Assembly: GCA_963514095.1 (NCBI GenBank)
Contig: OY741283.1
Location: 6,368,406-6,432,405 of the forward strand
Source of the DNA: Eutrigla gurnardus
Taxonomy: Eukaryota; Chordata; Actinopteri; Perciformes; Triglidae
Length of the DNA: 64,000 bases
Direction of reading: 5' to 3'
Shown here: positions 47,350 to 61,062 of the stretch, one piece after another
Layout of the letters: each line of letters starts with the position of its first letter
Position numbering within the stretch: position 1 is the first letter of the stretch
Made by a program: the position numbers and the translations under genes
The notes under the pieces: model-generated
Seen by the model: only the letters and a program-made list of their open reading frames with translations
Database searches by the model: none
Told to the model about the DNA's origin: nothing

Positions 47350-49029
47350 ATAAATGATAGTTTAATGAATGCAAAAGGTGACATATATCAACATGAGTGT
47401 CTGTCTTTAGTAGATCATTGTCTCTCACGGTAGTAGCCGGCCGTCTTCATTGTCCAAGGACTCAAAGTATGGTGAGAGCTTAAGTGCCAATCCTTCTCCA
47501 ATGTCAGCTTAATACAATAATTCATGTTGTATTGACATTATCAAATAAAATTATATACTAAATACATTTTAGATTGAAGAAGTTAAGGTCAAGCAGCGGC
47601 CTAGAAAGCTTGTAGAATGTCAACTGTGTCCTTCTAGCATATATTAAATTACCATAAAAGATTTATGTAACGCATTAGGGCTTAAAAATATATAAATATA
47701 TTTTTATTGAACGAATCCCATAATAAACTATCTCTCCACCTAATTAATTTGCTTGTGTCCGGGGTCTTCCACAACTTACTGACCACAACCTCAGTCTTAA
47801 ACAAACGACTCCCTACGAAGTAAAAAGGTTCATTTCTCGGTTGCTTCCTTCTCTTTCCATCCGTCTTGTATTTACATGACAGCTGGGACACTTCCAAGTG
47901 AGTCCGACTTTACAAGGCAAATTCAAGTCACGACGACACCAGGCAAATTCTCTCTCATTTACATTCATCTCATCTCTTTACATTAAACTTAAATGTTATT
48001 AGGTTTGTAGCTTTGCTGCGTCAAACAGGCCTCTATGAGACATGCGTGTAATGTATGAATGAACTTGTATAAAGTTTATATTTACAGGGATAATGTGTAT
48101 TAATCAATATTACTGCGGGAGTATTGGCAAAGTGACAAGTGGAATTAAAAATAAATGACAGATGTCAATGCTCATAATTCATAAACTAGGTTTCGACCAG
48201 CAAATTTAAATCTTTAATGGAACGCCAATGTTGGAATAACTATCTGTCAACGTCGCAAATGTTAATGTAATTAAAGTGACTAACCTTTAGATTATTTTTA
48301 AATATTACTTGTTGCATGATAAGGCACACGTGTTTTTCTATACGTTTGGTTTTTAAGTTATTATTTTGGCCTTTATTGAGATAAGACAGCAAGAAAGTGG
48401 ACCAAATCTGATATATTGTCCATGAAAATAAAACAAACTGATCTGAGCAATAAACCCGAACTAAGCAAGTCTCGCAGTGTGAATGTAGCTGAACTTTGTC
48501 ACACAGTGTTTCAGCAGCCTGGTCTGATCTCTGCAGTGGGACCCAGCATGAAACGTGTAAGTCAAAAACAACATATGCTGGTGTAGTTTCCCTTAACTAC
48601 CACTAGATGTTACCAAAGAGCCACGTTTTACTGATTGGACCTTTTAAATGTCTGGTGCTCTGATCCCCTGTTGACTGCATAGCTGACATAATGACTGTTA
48701 CTCGCTGCTGGCGTTATGCATGAACCTATATCGGCATGAATGTAACAACCCTGCAAATAACAGAATCTCTGAATTCCAGGGCAACTTTGCATTGTTTTAT
48801 TCATAAGTATTGGATCTTGAGATATGCTTTGTTTTTCACCACCTTAATCTTCTCCTTATGCAAATAATATTGGATTAATCCATGTTGTGTTCACAGCAGC
48901 ACCCTTCTCAGCCTCCAGTTGGTGCAGAAACCAAAGTTTATTAATCTGCAATATTTATGATGCAATAAGATTGCATTTTTTTTTATTACATCGAGTGTGT
49001 ATTATAAACACCCTGTAACATTAAACACA

Positions 49030-49066
<37 letters not shown>

Positions 49067-50223
49067 GTCCTGGAGTGTAAGTGTGCTTGATTCCGTTTCC
49101 ATGGGTGCACTTGGATTGCAGGAGAGACATTCAGATTGCTGTTTAACTATGCGTGGTGACAGTAAGGATCAGCTGGAACTCTTGCGCTCCATCTGCTCGG
49201 GTGCTGATTGCATCCGAGTCGAGTCTTGTGACGATGCCCTCAACTCTGTCCAGGCACGAGTCCACCGACGCAGCCAACATTCACACTCTGAACACACACT
49301 CGCCATGTAGTCACCGTCTTCAACACGGAATCCATCTAACAGACATTCTGACAGTTTTTCCACAAGCGTGCGCCACTGAGAAATCTATAAATCAGCTTTA
49401 TTATGGCATAAATGTTTATATATCCTTCAGTGGTGTCAAATGGAGTCAAAACATTTCTAACAACCAACAGACCGGGCAGATTCGACACATAAATCAATAA
49501 TGTGTGCATATTTTCTGAGCTGGAGCTGTAAAAGGAAATTATGTTAATCAACTGAAAACAGAGATGCATAAATAAAAATATTGTCAAGACACATTAAAAT
49601 ATATCTCCAACCATTGTTAGAGGTAATCCTGCTGCCACGGCTCTGACGCCTCCAAAAAAAAGGGATAACTGACAGGAGTGAAAAACCAGAGAAAACAGTG
49701 CTGAGGGTTAGCTTTAGTGTATCTCACTCTTTGCTCCTCTCCCGCAATACTATACTTGGTTACCATGGAAACACACTTGGGGCGCTTGAGTCGTGAGGCC
49801 AGTCAGCTAAGATACCTCGTCCGTCCAGTAAACAATCCTGCATCCGAATGTGTTTCCCCGCATGTGAGGTTGTCGAATGATTGGGATGTGAGGTGAGGTA
49901 GTGTGACAGGACCAGGGGCCGGGACGGAGACGGCAGCAGCTGGGACGACGGCATACTTCACTCCTGGTGAAAGTTTCGACGTTTCATTTCACTGATATCT
50001 AAGCAACGGATTCAGTATCATCATGTAAAGCCTCACTCTCCATATTTATAAATAAAGTGAGCACGTCTGTGCCTCCTACATCTAAACTTCACTGTCTTGT
50101 CTGCAGATTTTAAGAGCAGTCATTTCACGCCTGAGATTCTCATTATAATTATAGGAACCAAACTTAGACTCCATTTAGAAGACAGGCCTGATGAGCTGTA
50201 TTGTCTGTGAAGACAACCTGTTG

Positions 50224-50258
<35 letters not shown>

Positions 50259-51926
50259 GAGTTGTATCATCTGCAGAAAAAAAAACACTCCTTTATAATT
50301 ACATGCAGGCCAGAACAATCCTCGACGCCAACAGTATTTTCTTAATGAATCCACATCCATCGTGGTGTTTAGGATTATCATATAGGAAGCAAGAAGAAGA
50401 ATGTGTAAATCCTCCGTTCTGTGCATTAATTCCATGTAATACCACTCGGTACAGGTTTATATATATATATTGATAGCGTATTTTGATACAGCAAATCTTG
50501 CAGTAATGCCAGCATTCTATCAGACAGTCACACTGAGCCAGACAGCAGCCTACACAACACAAGAGGACCAGACTTTCAACAACAGCCCACATCAGCTTTC
50601 CCACTATGTTCCCGTCTCATCATGAGCAAAAAAATGGATAAATGTCATTTCTGGAAGGAAACAAGACAAGATGCACTGAAGCAGTTTCCTCAGAAAAGTA
50701 TAAAAAAATGAAGCAAAACTAGTAGAAAAGTGAGAGGAATGCACTCATCTGGAAAGAAGGCGCCTGAAATTAGATTCATTAATGGGGCAGCCGATGTCTT
50801 AGCCTGTCTTTATGACAACCCGACTTGTCTTCACACGAATAGTTAGCCTCACAAGAAGGATCCAAAATTAAAGTCCCTGGCAGTAATTTGAGAATATAAC
50901 AGCAGCAATTAATTGTTTGGCTGTCAGGGAAAGAGTCTAATGCATCAAAGAGGCTTTGTACGTGAGAGTGGAGTTAAGAAATAGTTATTTATGACTAGAC
51001 TGGATGAAGCTATTAAGGGATGTGGGCATTAGGTCCCATAAGACAAACAGCATAGCCTCAAACCTACACAAGAATGACGCTTATGAATGACGAGCCATGT
51101 CTTTACCTTCATATCGACCCACTAATGACCAGTCAGTCTGCCCTTCTGTCTGTTCAACACAAGACACTCCATCAAGTCTCATTAGAGAGAGCTATGATGT
51201 TGGGAACAGATGGATTCCTAATGATTTCTGTGACCCGACTGTTGTCTCATCCAGAACCACGTCAGGTCAAAAAACCTTCTCAAAATAACTTCATTCAAAT
51301 AAAAATGTGGATATTCATGGTCCTCATTATGACGTGTTTCGCTCACTGTACCTTATCGCCTGCAATACTATATATTCCCCCACAGTTCAACCAGTTCATG
51401 CGAGGCCTTTAATTGTACCCGAAGTTCAAAGGTAAAGATGGAACACGAGCTTCTGGCCATCGTTAATGGAGGAAACACTCTCTCTCATTTAGCCTCCTCT
51501 TCATGTTTCACTCTTTCATCTATTGAGGCAATTATAATTAAAGAATAATTATGCGGTTCCACAGTAAGTAATGACTTTTGATGCAAGAAATCATCATTAT
51601 CCACTGTTTGAGTATTGGCACAGTTGTACTTTTGTTTATGGTATACCAGTGTCGCTTATTGTGTGTGCAAGCGTTGGCGTTAACTAGTTCAAAACACATG
51701 ACTGAACATCCTCCCCAGCAGCAATAGATAACAGATTTGTTAAGCATCATGCCAAGACAAGCCATTGTGCTCTTGCTTAACACTACAGGCACTGATAATG
51801 AGAAAATATTAATGAGAGTCTCAGTGCCGCATCAGTCTCTGGAGCTAATAGTCCTCCGCTGATGGAGAAAAGAGGAAGAGATGGAGGGAGAGCGAGTTAA
51901 TGAGCTGAAGTGTACACGTGTGTTTG

Positions 51927-51959
<33 letters not shown>

Positions 51960-52770
51960 ACTTCATTTTCTGAGTGAGAAAGACGAGGAGGGGGGGAAAA
52001 AACAGAAAACAGGCGAGTGAGAAATGATGAAGGGAAGAGTGTTAATTGAGTACGATCACACCTCCAACATATTCCTTCATGTGAACCATCACTTCGAAAT
52101 TCCTCGATGTGGATGTGCAGCTCGATTCACAAAGTCCCCTCCATCTTTCATTCGTTTAGCTTCAAAGCCATAGGTGGAAGAAATCAAGAGGGGGGAGGAG
52201 GAGGAGGAGACCTAGGAGCTGACAATAGAATGGGCTTTGATCATGCAGATCTATATTGGAGCAATAATGCAAGACATTCATCTGTCACTGCCCCAAATCA
52301 TTGCTTGTGGTTACAACATGCAGTCTTTTTTTTTTTAAATAATAATAATAATCCCTGTTTGTTGATGTAACTGAATCTGCCAATTTAGAATTGGCACACA
52401 ATCCTGCTTCCTTCCTCTGCTCCCTCCTCCCACCCCCTTCTCACTTTTTACAGCAGCATCTGTTCATTTCTCTTACTGTAATTACCTCCAAGGCTCCTCA
52501 TTGTGTGTGTCTTAAACGCCTGGGAAATGTTGGTCTCTGTTTGTCTCTGTCTCCCATGACGGCGTGACTATGCCCATTAATCATTCTCAATGATCTATTC
52601 AATATCATATCAATACCATTTGCTATTTATAGCCCCACCAGTAGTCAATGGAGGTGAATCCTGCCACCACAGAGTGAATGTGCAGGTATTCACTTCACAG
52701 AAATCAGCTGTAGAGGCAGATGATGCCCACTGCAGTTCAACCATGTTACTCTACAGCAGAGGTCTGTGCA
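47350..52770. other. Intergenic DNA without recognised genes
   Basis: No exon with credible protein content was found on either strand. There are GT microsatellites at about 49,030-49,063, 50,225-50,254 and 51,929-51,959 and many short AT-rich stretches. An open frame at 49,038-49,310 has no family features I can name. Confidence 0.55.
49758..49772 (+). promoter_or_regulatory. RFX X-box-like site
   Basis: GGTTACCATGGAAAC is close to the palindromic RFX motif GTTRCCATGGYRAC, with one mismatch. No ciliary gene is identified next to it. Confidence 0.35.
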
Positions 52771-52778
52771 TCCTCTCT

Positions 52779-52823
52779 CTCTCTCGCTCTCTCTGTCTCT
52801 CTCTCACTCTCTCTCTCCCTCTC

Positions 52824-52858
<35 letters not shown>
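52779..52858. repeat. (CT)n microsatellite
   Basis: About 80 bp of CT-rich sequence with occasional interruptions, immediately before a GC-rich patch. Confidence 0.9.
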
Positions 52859-52860
<2 letters not shown>

Positions 52861-53740
52861 GATCCTCTCCCGCCGCGCTGCTGAGCCTGCGACGTTACCA
52901 GTGGATGGGAGAGAGAAAAAAAGAATCTTTGCTTCAGCCAACGGACGCATCATTTTGGAAAGGAAATAAGTGAAGGTACTGTACAACAATTCCACGTTTC
53001 CATCTTAAGACTTACGATGATATCATTTTAAGTATAATTGGGTGCATCCTTGGTGTAAATACATCTACGGTGTGCAATGGATGCAAACGACGGCAGGGCG
53101 AGCATGCACCTGCACTACGGACTCCAACGCTCCGTTGGCTTGAGTCCTCTTGGTGCAACAGAAGCCCATTCGGCGGATTTTACGAGGGCATGTTTTTCTG
53201 TTTGGGGGTTGGCATCAAGTGCGACTTTGAGCCGACTTGTGATGTTGAATAACGACGGTAGAAGATTGTATTGCTGGATATTAAATCTATATTCCCCCCC
53301 CCCCCCCCCGTTTTTGCTACAGTTGCTTAACGTGATATGTTTTCGCATGTTTGGGTTTATATGCTTAACACAAGTGATTAAAATCTGTGGCCATAGATTT
53401 AAAGTGTCACATGAAAGCAGGCTGAGTATTTAGGTTCTGCGGGGAGAGGATGGACGGCACAGGACGCGCCATGGACAGATGTGAGAGAAGGGATTTAGTA
53501 TCGAGGGAGGAATCACGCAGGGGATAAAACTGGCGATACGCGTGTGTGTGCGCGCGCGCGTGCGTGTGTGTGTGTGTGTGTGTGTGTGGCTTGTGTTTTT
53601 GACGGTGAATGGCCCAGCTTTCCAACAGTGTAGACCACTCTGTCGCACGACAGGCGCCACACTTTACCTGCAATGAGAGCTTCGGTGTCAGCTGCCGTTA
53701 GTTCTTCTGGGCTCGTGCTCGTGCGCGCGCGTGTGTGTGT

Positions 53741-53801
<61 letters not shown>
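53741..53801. repeat. (GA)n microsatellite
   Basis: About 30 GA dinucleotides, a purine tract able to form triplex DNA, followed closely by six CAG units. Confidence 0.96.
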
Positions 53802-53805
<4 letters not shown>

Positions 53806-54040
53806 CCTGCCAGCAGCAGCAGCAGCAGCAACAGTGTCCGACTACTGACCGATGGACCAAACAGATCCCTTCGCCCACACATTTTCGCCTGCCAGCACGA
53901 GAATATCACGTATAGCGTAACAACACTGTAAAAAATGGTTGGTCGTCGCGTTGGTTCCGTTCACCGGCATCGGTCTGTTGACAGACGAAAGTGTCCATCA
54001 AGCCCTCATCGTGTCCTGAACGGCGCGCGGAGTGCAGCGC

Positions 54041-54061
54041 TTCAGCACCACGGACAGCGCA
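54041..54061 (+). promoter_or_regulatory. RE1/NRSE (REST-binding) site
   Basis: TTCAGCACCACGGACAGCGC followed by A matches the canonical 21-bp RE1 at 20 of 21 positions, with both half-sites and the standard spacing intact. REST represses neuronal genes outside neurons through such sites. A chance match of this quality is very unlikely. Confidence 0.85.
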
Positions 54062-54121
54062 TTGTGCTGACCGAGCGCAAAACGGCCTTTGGCGGGCTGT
54101 AAGCGCCAAGATGTGACAAGT

Positions 54122-57100
54122 GCATGCTTGAGCATGAGCTGCATGTATAATCCAGATGTAGCGTTTTCTTTTTCACTTAGGTGATTAAAACAGGAAAATT
54201 GTATCGACGAATCAGGGATTGAGGTCTGTATGGGAGTGTTTGGCAGGAATAAGAAAGATGGCATATTACATCTTAACATGTAGAACTAAGTGTTGAGTAT
54301 TGGCAAACCAGCACAAAAAAAAAAACATGAAATTGATTTTTATTATAATGCCACTCATGACACAATTGGATTAAATATGCTTACAATCGAGTCCAAATTA
54401 ATCAAAATAAAATGCCATTACATTTATTTCTGTAGCGTGAGATTAGATTCATTCAAATTCAATACAGATGTCAAGAAACCTGCTGCAGTCAACTGATGCC
54501 GCTCTTAAAATAAGCACTGCTGATCAATACTTAATAATTGCTTAATAAGTCCTCCAACAGGTTTTGTTCAAAATGACAGAAGGGGTCTGTAGGTTTGCTA
54601 AGAAGGTGGATTCCATTTTATACCATGTAGTTAATTTGCTGTCACTATAGTCAATACGGAAAACCTTTCCCAGTGGCTTTACCATCCATGGCTAAGCCTG
54701 GCCCCATCAATCACTGGCCTCACCCACTTACATTAAGGAGAAATACATAAGGAAAACATGTCAAGCTACAAAGCATCACATTACTTTATCTTCCTTACCA
54801 CACCCCTTTGGTTTCCACACATTGCTTCGTTCTCCCTCCACTCGTTTGTCCCATTCTGCTTATGTCCCTAAATCCATTCTCTCCTGATGTTGACGATGCC
54901 TGATGTTGCCCTCGGAGGAAATGATGAGCAGTCTCCAATCAATCGCAATCACAGATCAGTGGTGTACGGGGGAAAAAGGGGAGAGGAAATCAGTCAGGGG
55001 GAGTCCTGAATAATGACCCCACCTTCCAAACCCACTGCCTTGTTTCTATGTAATCTCCAGTTCATCAGAATACTATTGAGCTACGTAAGCCATAATTCAG
55101 GGAATCCATAGCGCTGTCTGTTGGTTGCTCTCCAGAGCTGATGGATGTTATACTGCAAGAAACCTGAAGTGCAATTTTCTCCCAGCTTACTCCCCTTGTG
55201 TGAAAACCAACACATGCTAACGGATGATGTGGAGCACATCAGGTGAACTAAATAAGAAAAACTAACATTTGGATTCAGCAAAGAAAACAGGGGAATTACA
55301 GGGAAAGACATAACAATACAACAAAAAGTTATTTTCTGAAATGGATATGATTTTTTGTTGGTATATCAACAACATAATTTAGTCTAATAGGTGGCAGTTG
55401 TAATAAAGGTGAATAAAAACGTTCCCGCAGACTCTCTCTTCACAATTCAAGAATTGACTGGAATGTCTACCGGTTGTCTGGGCCGGTTGAGAGCCAGGTG
55501 GGCAGGAGCTTGAGTAGTTATTGAATAGTTGATAACTAGAGCCATTAGTGCCATTATATTTCCCTGACCTCAGTACACCGAGAGGCCAAGACACTTAGGT
55601 CCCCACCTAATTAATTTGCCTTGCACTCGGATGCAGGTCAAATGGATGATGGTACGTCCTGGTGTGGCGGGTTGCATGCAGTGATGGAATGCTGCTACTG
55701 TATACACCGATCATACGGAGAGTTTTGGAGGTATTTTAACTGTTTTGTAACATATTTTTTCTAGCATTAAAACACTTGTACATCCACGTTTCCTGTGTGA
55801 AAGCACATACCTTTAGAGAAAGGTTAAGATCAAATATGAAAAATGCAATAGTCGTGCAATAGTAATGTGCAGTTTGTGTAGTTTGATACTAATGGACTAA
55901 TAAAGCAGACGGCGGTTGTCATTCACTATTACTCTCACTAAGTCCCTGAACCACAATCTTTCTCACTGTCAACAACCGGCTTTGTTGAGTTGTTGCCGTT
56001 AGCAACTCCATGTTCTAGATACGACGCATCCACCGGCGCAGTCTGGGAATTCAAAACGCGGGATCGAAACCCGCCGTGACAGGTTGACAGGTTGACTGAC
56101 AAGTCGTTTAATACGTGGACACCAAGTTAGTAAGGCCATCGCTGCCGTAAAAGGTCTAATTATAACGGTTATGTAAGAAGAACAGCGGACTAATTAGTTC
56201 AATGATAAGTGTAGAAGGACACGAGGAGAGCACAGACCTCCACCAAGACCCAATGAAAATCGGACAGGTAGGTTTTTGTAATCCTGCTGGCAAACAAGCT
56301 GAACCAAACACATAATCTCTTTGGCATCTTCTTTTCTTTTCCTGTAAGGATCGTAAAGAGAAATATCCATCAACATCCATACAATTTTTGTATACAAAAA
56401 TAAGGGCAAATCTTACACTGTCTGCTCATATGTTCCCAAGCACCGTCCAATCTCCTTAGCATTCCCCAGCAGCTCCACCTTCGCAGGTCTCCCTTTCCCA
56501 GCCACGCCCTCCGAATTGATTCCTGTATCCATCAGGAAGGATTATGCTAAGATCCTGAGAGGGATAACCCTTGGGAGACATTCACACTTGCTCACTCCTC
56601 CACATCACATCCTTGGCCACAGCACACTGCGCTCTCTTTCAGCCCAACAGCTGTTGCAGTGCTCTGCGCAATCAATACGACAGTCATGTTTCACAACACC
56701 CGTCACTCCTTCACTGCCAGGAACCTGTGGGAGGTCCCCTCGGGCAAGAGACTGCGAGAGATGTAATTCGCTGACGAGTCGTCAGAAATGCAACCGCTAT
56801 GGCTGGTTTGTTCATTAGCTGTATGTTTGCGGGGCTTGAAAGTGTTGATGGGGGGGGGGACTGCTGTTTTATGTTCCATGGGAGGGTGAGATGTGCGAGG
56901 AGTGCAGTGAGAGTGGACAGCCGGAGGCTTGGAAAGAGGAGAAATCAGGGGAGAAATAAAGAGGAGGAAACATGAAACAGATAAAGACTACAGAGGGAGT
57001 AATAAGAAGTTATGAACCACAAATCTCCAAAAACACATTATTTCGTTGAATGGCAGGTGCTCTGGTAGGCAGGTATGAGCATCATACCCGTCAGCCTAAC

Positions 57101-58588
57101 TGTGGTATAATTGAAGAGAAGGGTGATGGAAAATCGATGGAAACCAGTGTATCCCAGTGTGTTTCCAGCCCAGTGCCATGAAGAGCAGCAGAGACTCAAC
57201 ATGTGCGACCTCAGTCCTGCTTGAATCAAACTCTACAACTGATGGTTCATTCATTTGAGCCGAATCAACGGGCACACTCTTTTTCATCACCTTAGCAGCC
57301 ACAGACATGGAAAATATACTCAATGTGGGAGTTGATAACCACCCTTTAGGAAATCAATGGAATCCAAAATACCAGTGTTCAATGAACCTACAGCAGTCTT
57401 TATGTCGAGGGCAATCATCCGCCGATACTGTATCCCGTCTCCCGCGCTAATAGATTCACAACTCGGTCCTTTAAGGCTGTAATTGGAGTGACAAAGTGGT
57501 GCAAAGTGACCTGACATTGACAAAATGTTCTTGACGGGGGAAGGCTGCTGAGCAGGAAGGAAGGGGCGTGCAGCCATGCGTGACTGGTGGAGGAGAAGGT
57601 GTTGGTTCTCTTGTGGTGACATAGTGGAAGCGGTGCGTACGTGAGCGCTCGGATGTGTGTGTGTGTGTACGAACACACGTCGCCCTTCAGTGCAGAACAA
57701 TGTGTCATGTTGTTGACTGAGGTCTGTGAATAGCTCACGTTTACCCTCGATTGTTCACATGGGCGCAAACGCATTCATACAGACTACTGTTACGGTACAT
57801 ACAGTACTGTATGTTGCACGTGCTACATTAGTATTAAATGCTTGAACTGTTCCTTTGCTGTAATATGCTCCAGTCTTTCCTTTTAATGGCGAAAACACAG
57901 TGTACGACATAATCCCTTGGCATATGTGTGCTTCAACATTTCATTGAAGCTTTATGAGGCATATACCTGATAAATGACACTTAGTGAGATACATTATAAC
58001 CAGGAATAATACATTCTTGGAATAATCAAGGTTCTGAAACTCTATAAATCTGCATTATTTTAGATTTCCATCTAAATAAATAGATATCATGCAGTCAGAT
58101 ACTTCTATATAAAGGAGGGAAAGTTAATTCAACTCCTCTGATCTCCTGTGAAACCAAGCATTTGGATGCATTTTGTTTTAATCAGGGAGCTTGACATGAC
58201 TCATGCAACATGCAGCTGTTGCTGTTCGGGCTGCTATTTTCAGGCTGTTACTGCGGTGAACTATGCACTTCCACAGAATAGATTTAATCTTGTTTTCAGT
58301 GCACAGTAATGTGAATTTATTTAATACTAAGTCCGAATCAAAATCATCATCGGGCGTGGAAAATACCCCAAATAAAATAAAGATGTGGGAGTATGCAGTT
58401 TTTCCTTTTTATTTAATGAGTTTAAGGAATATATTAGTAGCACATCAATGATAACATAATTCCTGTGTGGTAAAACTTTGGCAGAGGAAAATAAAAGCAG
58501 ATAAAAGTGGCAGCATTTTCTTTAATTCATAATCAATTTTGAATTGAGTTGCGAGCCCAAGAAGTGAAACTGAATAGCACAATTTAAA
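54122..58588. other. Intergenic DNA without recognised genes
   Basis: AT-rich sequence with no supported coding exon, RNA gene or long repeat. Several short open frames on both strands lack family features. Confidence 0.55.
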
Positions 58589-58589
58589 T

Positions 58590-58690
58590 GAAATTAGATA
58601 AGCCTTTATCGATCCCAAGAAGAGAAATTCAGGTGTTGCGGTGGCACAAGGAAAGAAGTAATTACAGATAGAAAAAGCAAACAATTAATC
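58590..58690 (-). mobile_element. Degenerate non-LTR retroelement tail
   Basis: The plus strand reads AGATAAGCCTTTATCGATCC, then CAAGAAGAGAAATTCAGGTG. This resembles the TTTATTGATCCC..GGGAAATTC phrase found at the ends of dispersed teleost LINE/SINE copies. It is followed by a tetranucleotide repeat, as such tails often are. The family is not resolved. Confidence 0.5.
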
Positions 58691-58738
58691 CAAAAAAATA
58701 GAAGTAGGCTGGATAAAATTAAGATAAGAAGCAAGTAA

Positions 58739-58789
<51 letters not shown>
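58739..58789. repeat. (TGTC)n tetranucleotide repeat
   Basis: About thirteen tandem TGTC units without interruption, next to the retroelement tail. Confidence 0.96.
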
Positions 58790-58937
58790 TGGAGTAGTGT
58801 GTGTCTTGAGCATTTATTGAGAATCATAAATCTGATCTATTTCACATAAATTTGGTGCAATTTGGACACCAACACATTCAGTATTCATGTTGAGGGGTGG
58901 GGGGCCGTGGCTCTTTGGCTGCAGTTCAGTTTTGATC

Positions 58938-59223
58938 CTGGATATAGCCTGCTAATGCTACATGGATGCTGGATATAGCCTGCTAATGCTACATGGATGC
59001 TGGATACAGCCTGCTAATGCTACATGGATGCTGGATAGAGCCTGCTAATGCTACATGGATGCTGGATAGAGCCTGCTAATGCTACATTGGTGCTGGATAT
59101 AGCCTGCTAATGCTACATTGGTGCTGGATATAGCCTGCTAATGCTACATTGGTGCTGGATATAGCCTGCTAATGCTACATGGATGCTGGATAGAGCCTGC
59201 TAATGCTACATGGACGCTGGATA
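58938..59223. repeat. 31-bp minisatellite, 9.2 copies
   Basis: The unit begins CTGGATATAGCCTGCTAATG and ends with CTACATGGATG; the period is exactly 31 bp over nine full copies. Copies differ only at two spots: TATAG/TACAG/TAGAG near the start and CATGGATG/CATTGGTG/CATGGACG at the end. Similar variants sit next to each other. Confidence 0.97.
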
Positions 59224-60152
59224 ACCAAACCTTTTGTAAACCTGGAGTCAAAGAACAGTTAGCCTACAGGAACCACTTGTGTAAGTGTTTTCCATCCTAA
59301 CTTAGCCCCTTAACACTAATAACATTGCTGCTATCAAAATAACTCCACTTTGCATTTAAATCCCTCTCTGTATGTCCCAATGGCTAGCTAATGGCCGCCA
59401 CGCTCCATGTGCTCATACAGCAGTTACGCTAGTTAGCCTTAACTAGCTGTCCTGACGATTTCAAAGGGGTTTTGTTGTTTACAATGTAGCATTATCAGAG
59501 AAAAGTCTTTATCCACAGGTGTGTAGTACTAGCTGGGCAGGATGTACAAATCGGGGAGGGAGGGAGTGACACGTGTTGTTCCCATGTAGCATAATTGAAC
59601 TGATAAATGATATAATAACGTGATGTCATATAATTTGGATGTTCTTTTAGGTGCATAGACTCTCACACAGATTGGTAATCGATCCAACATTTTAGAAGTA
59701 TCGGAGGCATTTCATGTCTGGGTACAACTCTAGATACAGCAATGGCACACAGTAAAAATCTTCAACACAGCCAGTAACTTTTGGTGCCCGATTACAGCAT
59801 GTGAACAGCATAATGATATGATCCACCATCTTCGGGAAGAGCCAGACTTTGACATGAAGTCCAACACATGTAAACAGAACTGAGTTGCTGGTGGTTTAAT
59901 GAGGTTGACAAAGGCTTTGCAGAAACCTGCATGTATACTATGAGGGTGTATCGGTTTAGTTAGTGTTCAGTGTGTGTGAGTGTGTGTGTGTACTGTGTAT
60001 GTGTGCACACTGTGTTTGTGTGTGTTAAGTTAGGACACCATCTGCCATCGTCTTTGCTTTGTGCCAACCCCCTACCCCTATTAACCCACACCCATGCTCA
60101 CGTACACAAAATCCTTTCGCTATCGAGTTTGATGAAGACGAGAAACACATTG

Positions 60153-60154
<2 letters not shown>

Positions 60155-60231
<77 letters not shown>

Positions 60232-60298
60232 GGAGAGAGAGAGAGAGAGAGTGTGTGCGTGTGTGTGTGTGTGTGTGTGAGAGAGATAGAGAGAGAGA

Positions 60299-60332
<34 letters not shown>
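60155..60332. repeat. Compound (TG)n/(GA)n microsatellite
   Basis: Four alternating blocks of TG and GA repeats over about 180 bp. Confidence 0.95.
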
Positions 60333-60492
60333 ACATGCTGAAAGAAGAGTAGGTGTGATGCAGAGTGCACTATAATTGTTTTCGGTTGATGAATAAAAAG
60401 CACAAAGATTGAGCAGAAAGGATATTTCGACTTGTACTGCAGCCTCTGGAATGTCACATTAGATGGAAACTTGCATATTTGCCTCTCTCTCA

Positions 60493-60502
<10 letters not shown>

Positions 60503-60533
<31 letters not shown>

Positions 60534-60549
60534 ACACACACACACACAC
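60503..60549. repeat. (CA)n microsatellite
   Basis: About 23 CA units with one TCA interruption, in the opposite strand sense to the compound TG/GA block 170 bp to the left. Confidence 0.93.
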
Positions 60550-60703
60550 GTAGAAATACAATTACGTACATACTTGCACACACATACAAAGTGGATTTTG
60601 GAATAATGCCTTGTTTTTTCTCTCTGTACTGCCCTAGATTCATTTGGCATCTGTGCTGCACACTGATCTCTCTCTCTCCCTCTATGTTGTTATCACTCTG
60701 CTG

Positions 60704-60710
<7 letters not shown>

Positions 60711-60767
<57 letters not shown>

Positions 60768-60781
60768 ACACACACACACAC
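60711..60781. repeat. (CA)n microsatellite
   Basis: About 35 CA units with one CCA interruption near 60,767. Confidence 0.95.
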
Positions 60782-60960
60782 TGACACGTTCCATCGCCCT
60801 CTTTCTGGTAGCCTTCCTCTCTGCTTGGATCTTTCCCTCGTTCCCTCTCTTTATCCACCCTTCCCTGTGTCTCTCTCCCTCTCTTAGTACAGCCTGCTAA
60901 GATCTGGGTATAAATATTTTAACTTAGTCAACCACTCGCAGAGAGACAGTGTCCCTGTTG

Positions 60961-61062
<102 letters not shown>

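Larger units (their letters stand above)
52862..54120 (+). promoter_or_regulatory. GC-rich patch, candidate promoter or 5' exon region of an off-window gene
   Basis: CpG is more frequent here than in the flanks. A possible non-coding exon could end at GTGAAG/GTACTG (about 52,976), but no coding exon follows in the window. The patch includes a C-run (about 53,295-53,310), alternating GT/GC (53,541-53,588), a long GA run (53,741-53,801) and a short CAG run (53,812-53,829). The RE1 site at its right end suggests a neuronal gene, whose identity I cannot tell. Confidence 0.35.

Noticed and set aside
49038..49310. Possible coding exon (frame with DQLELLRSICSGADCIRVES)
   Set aside because: It starts in a GT microsatellite, has no convincing splice partners and no family resemblance on either strand.
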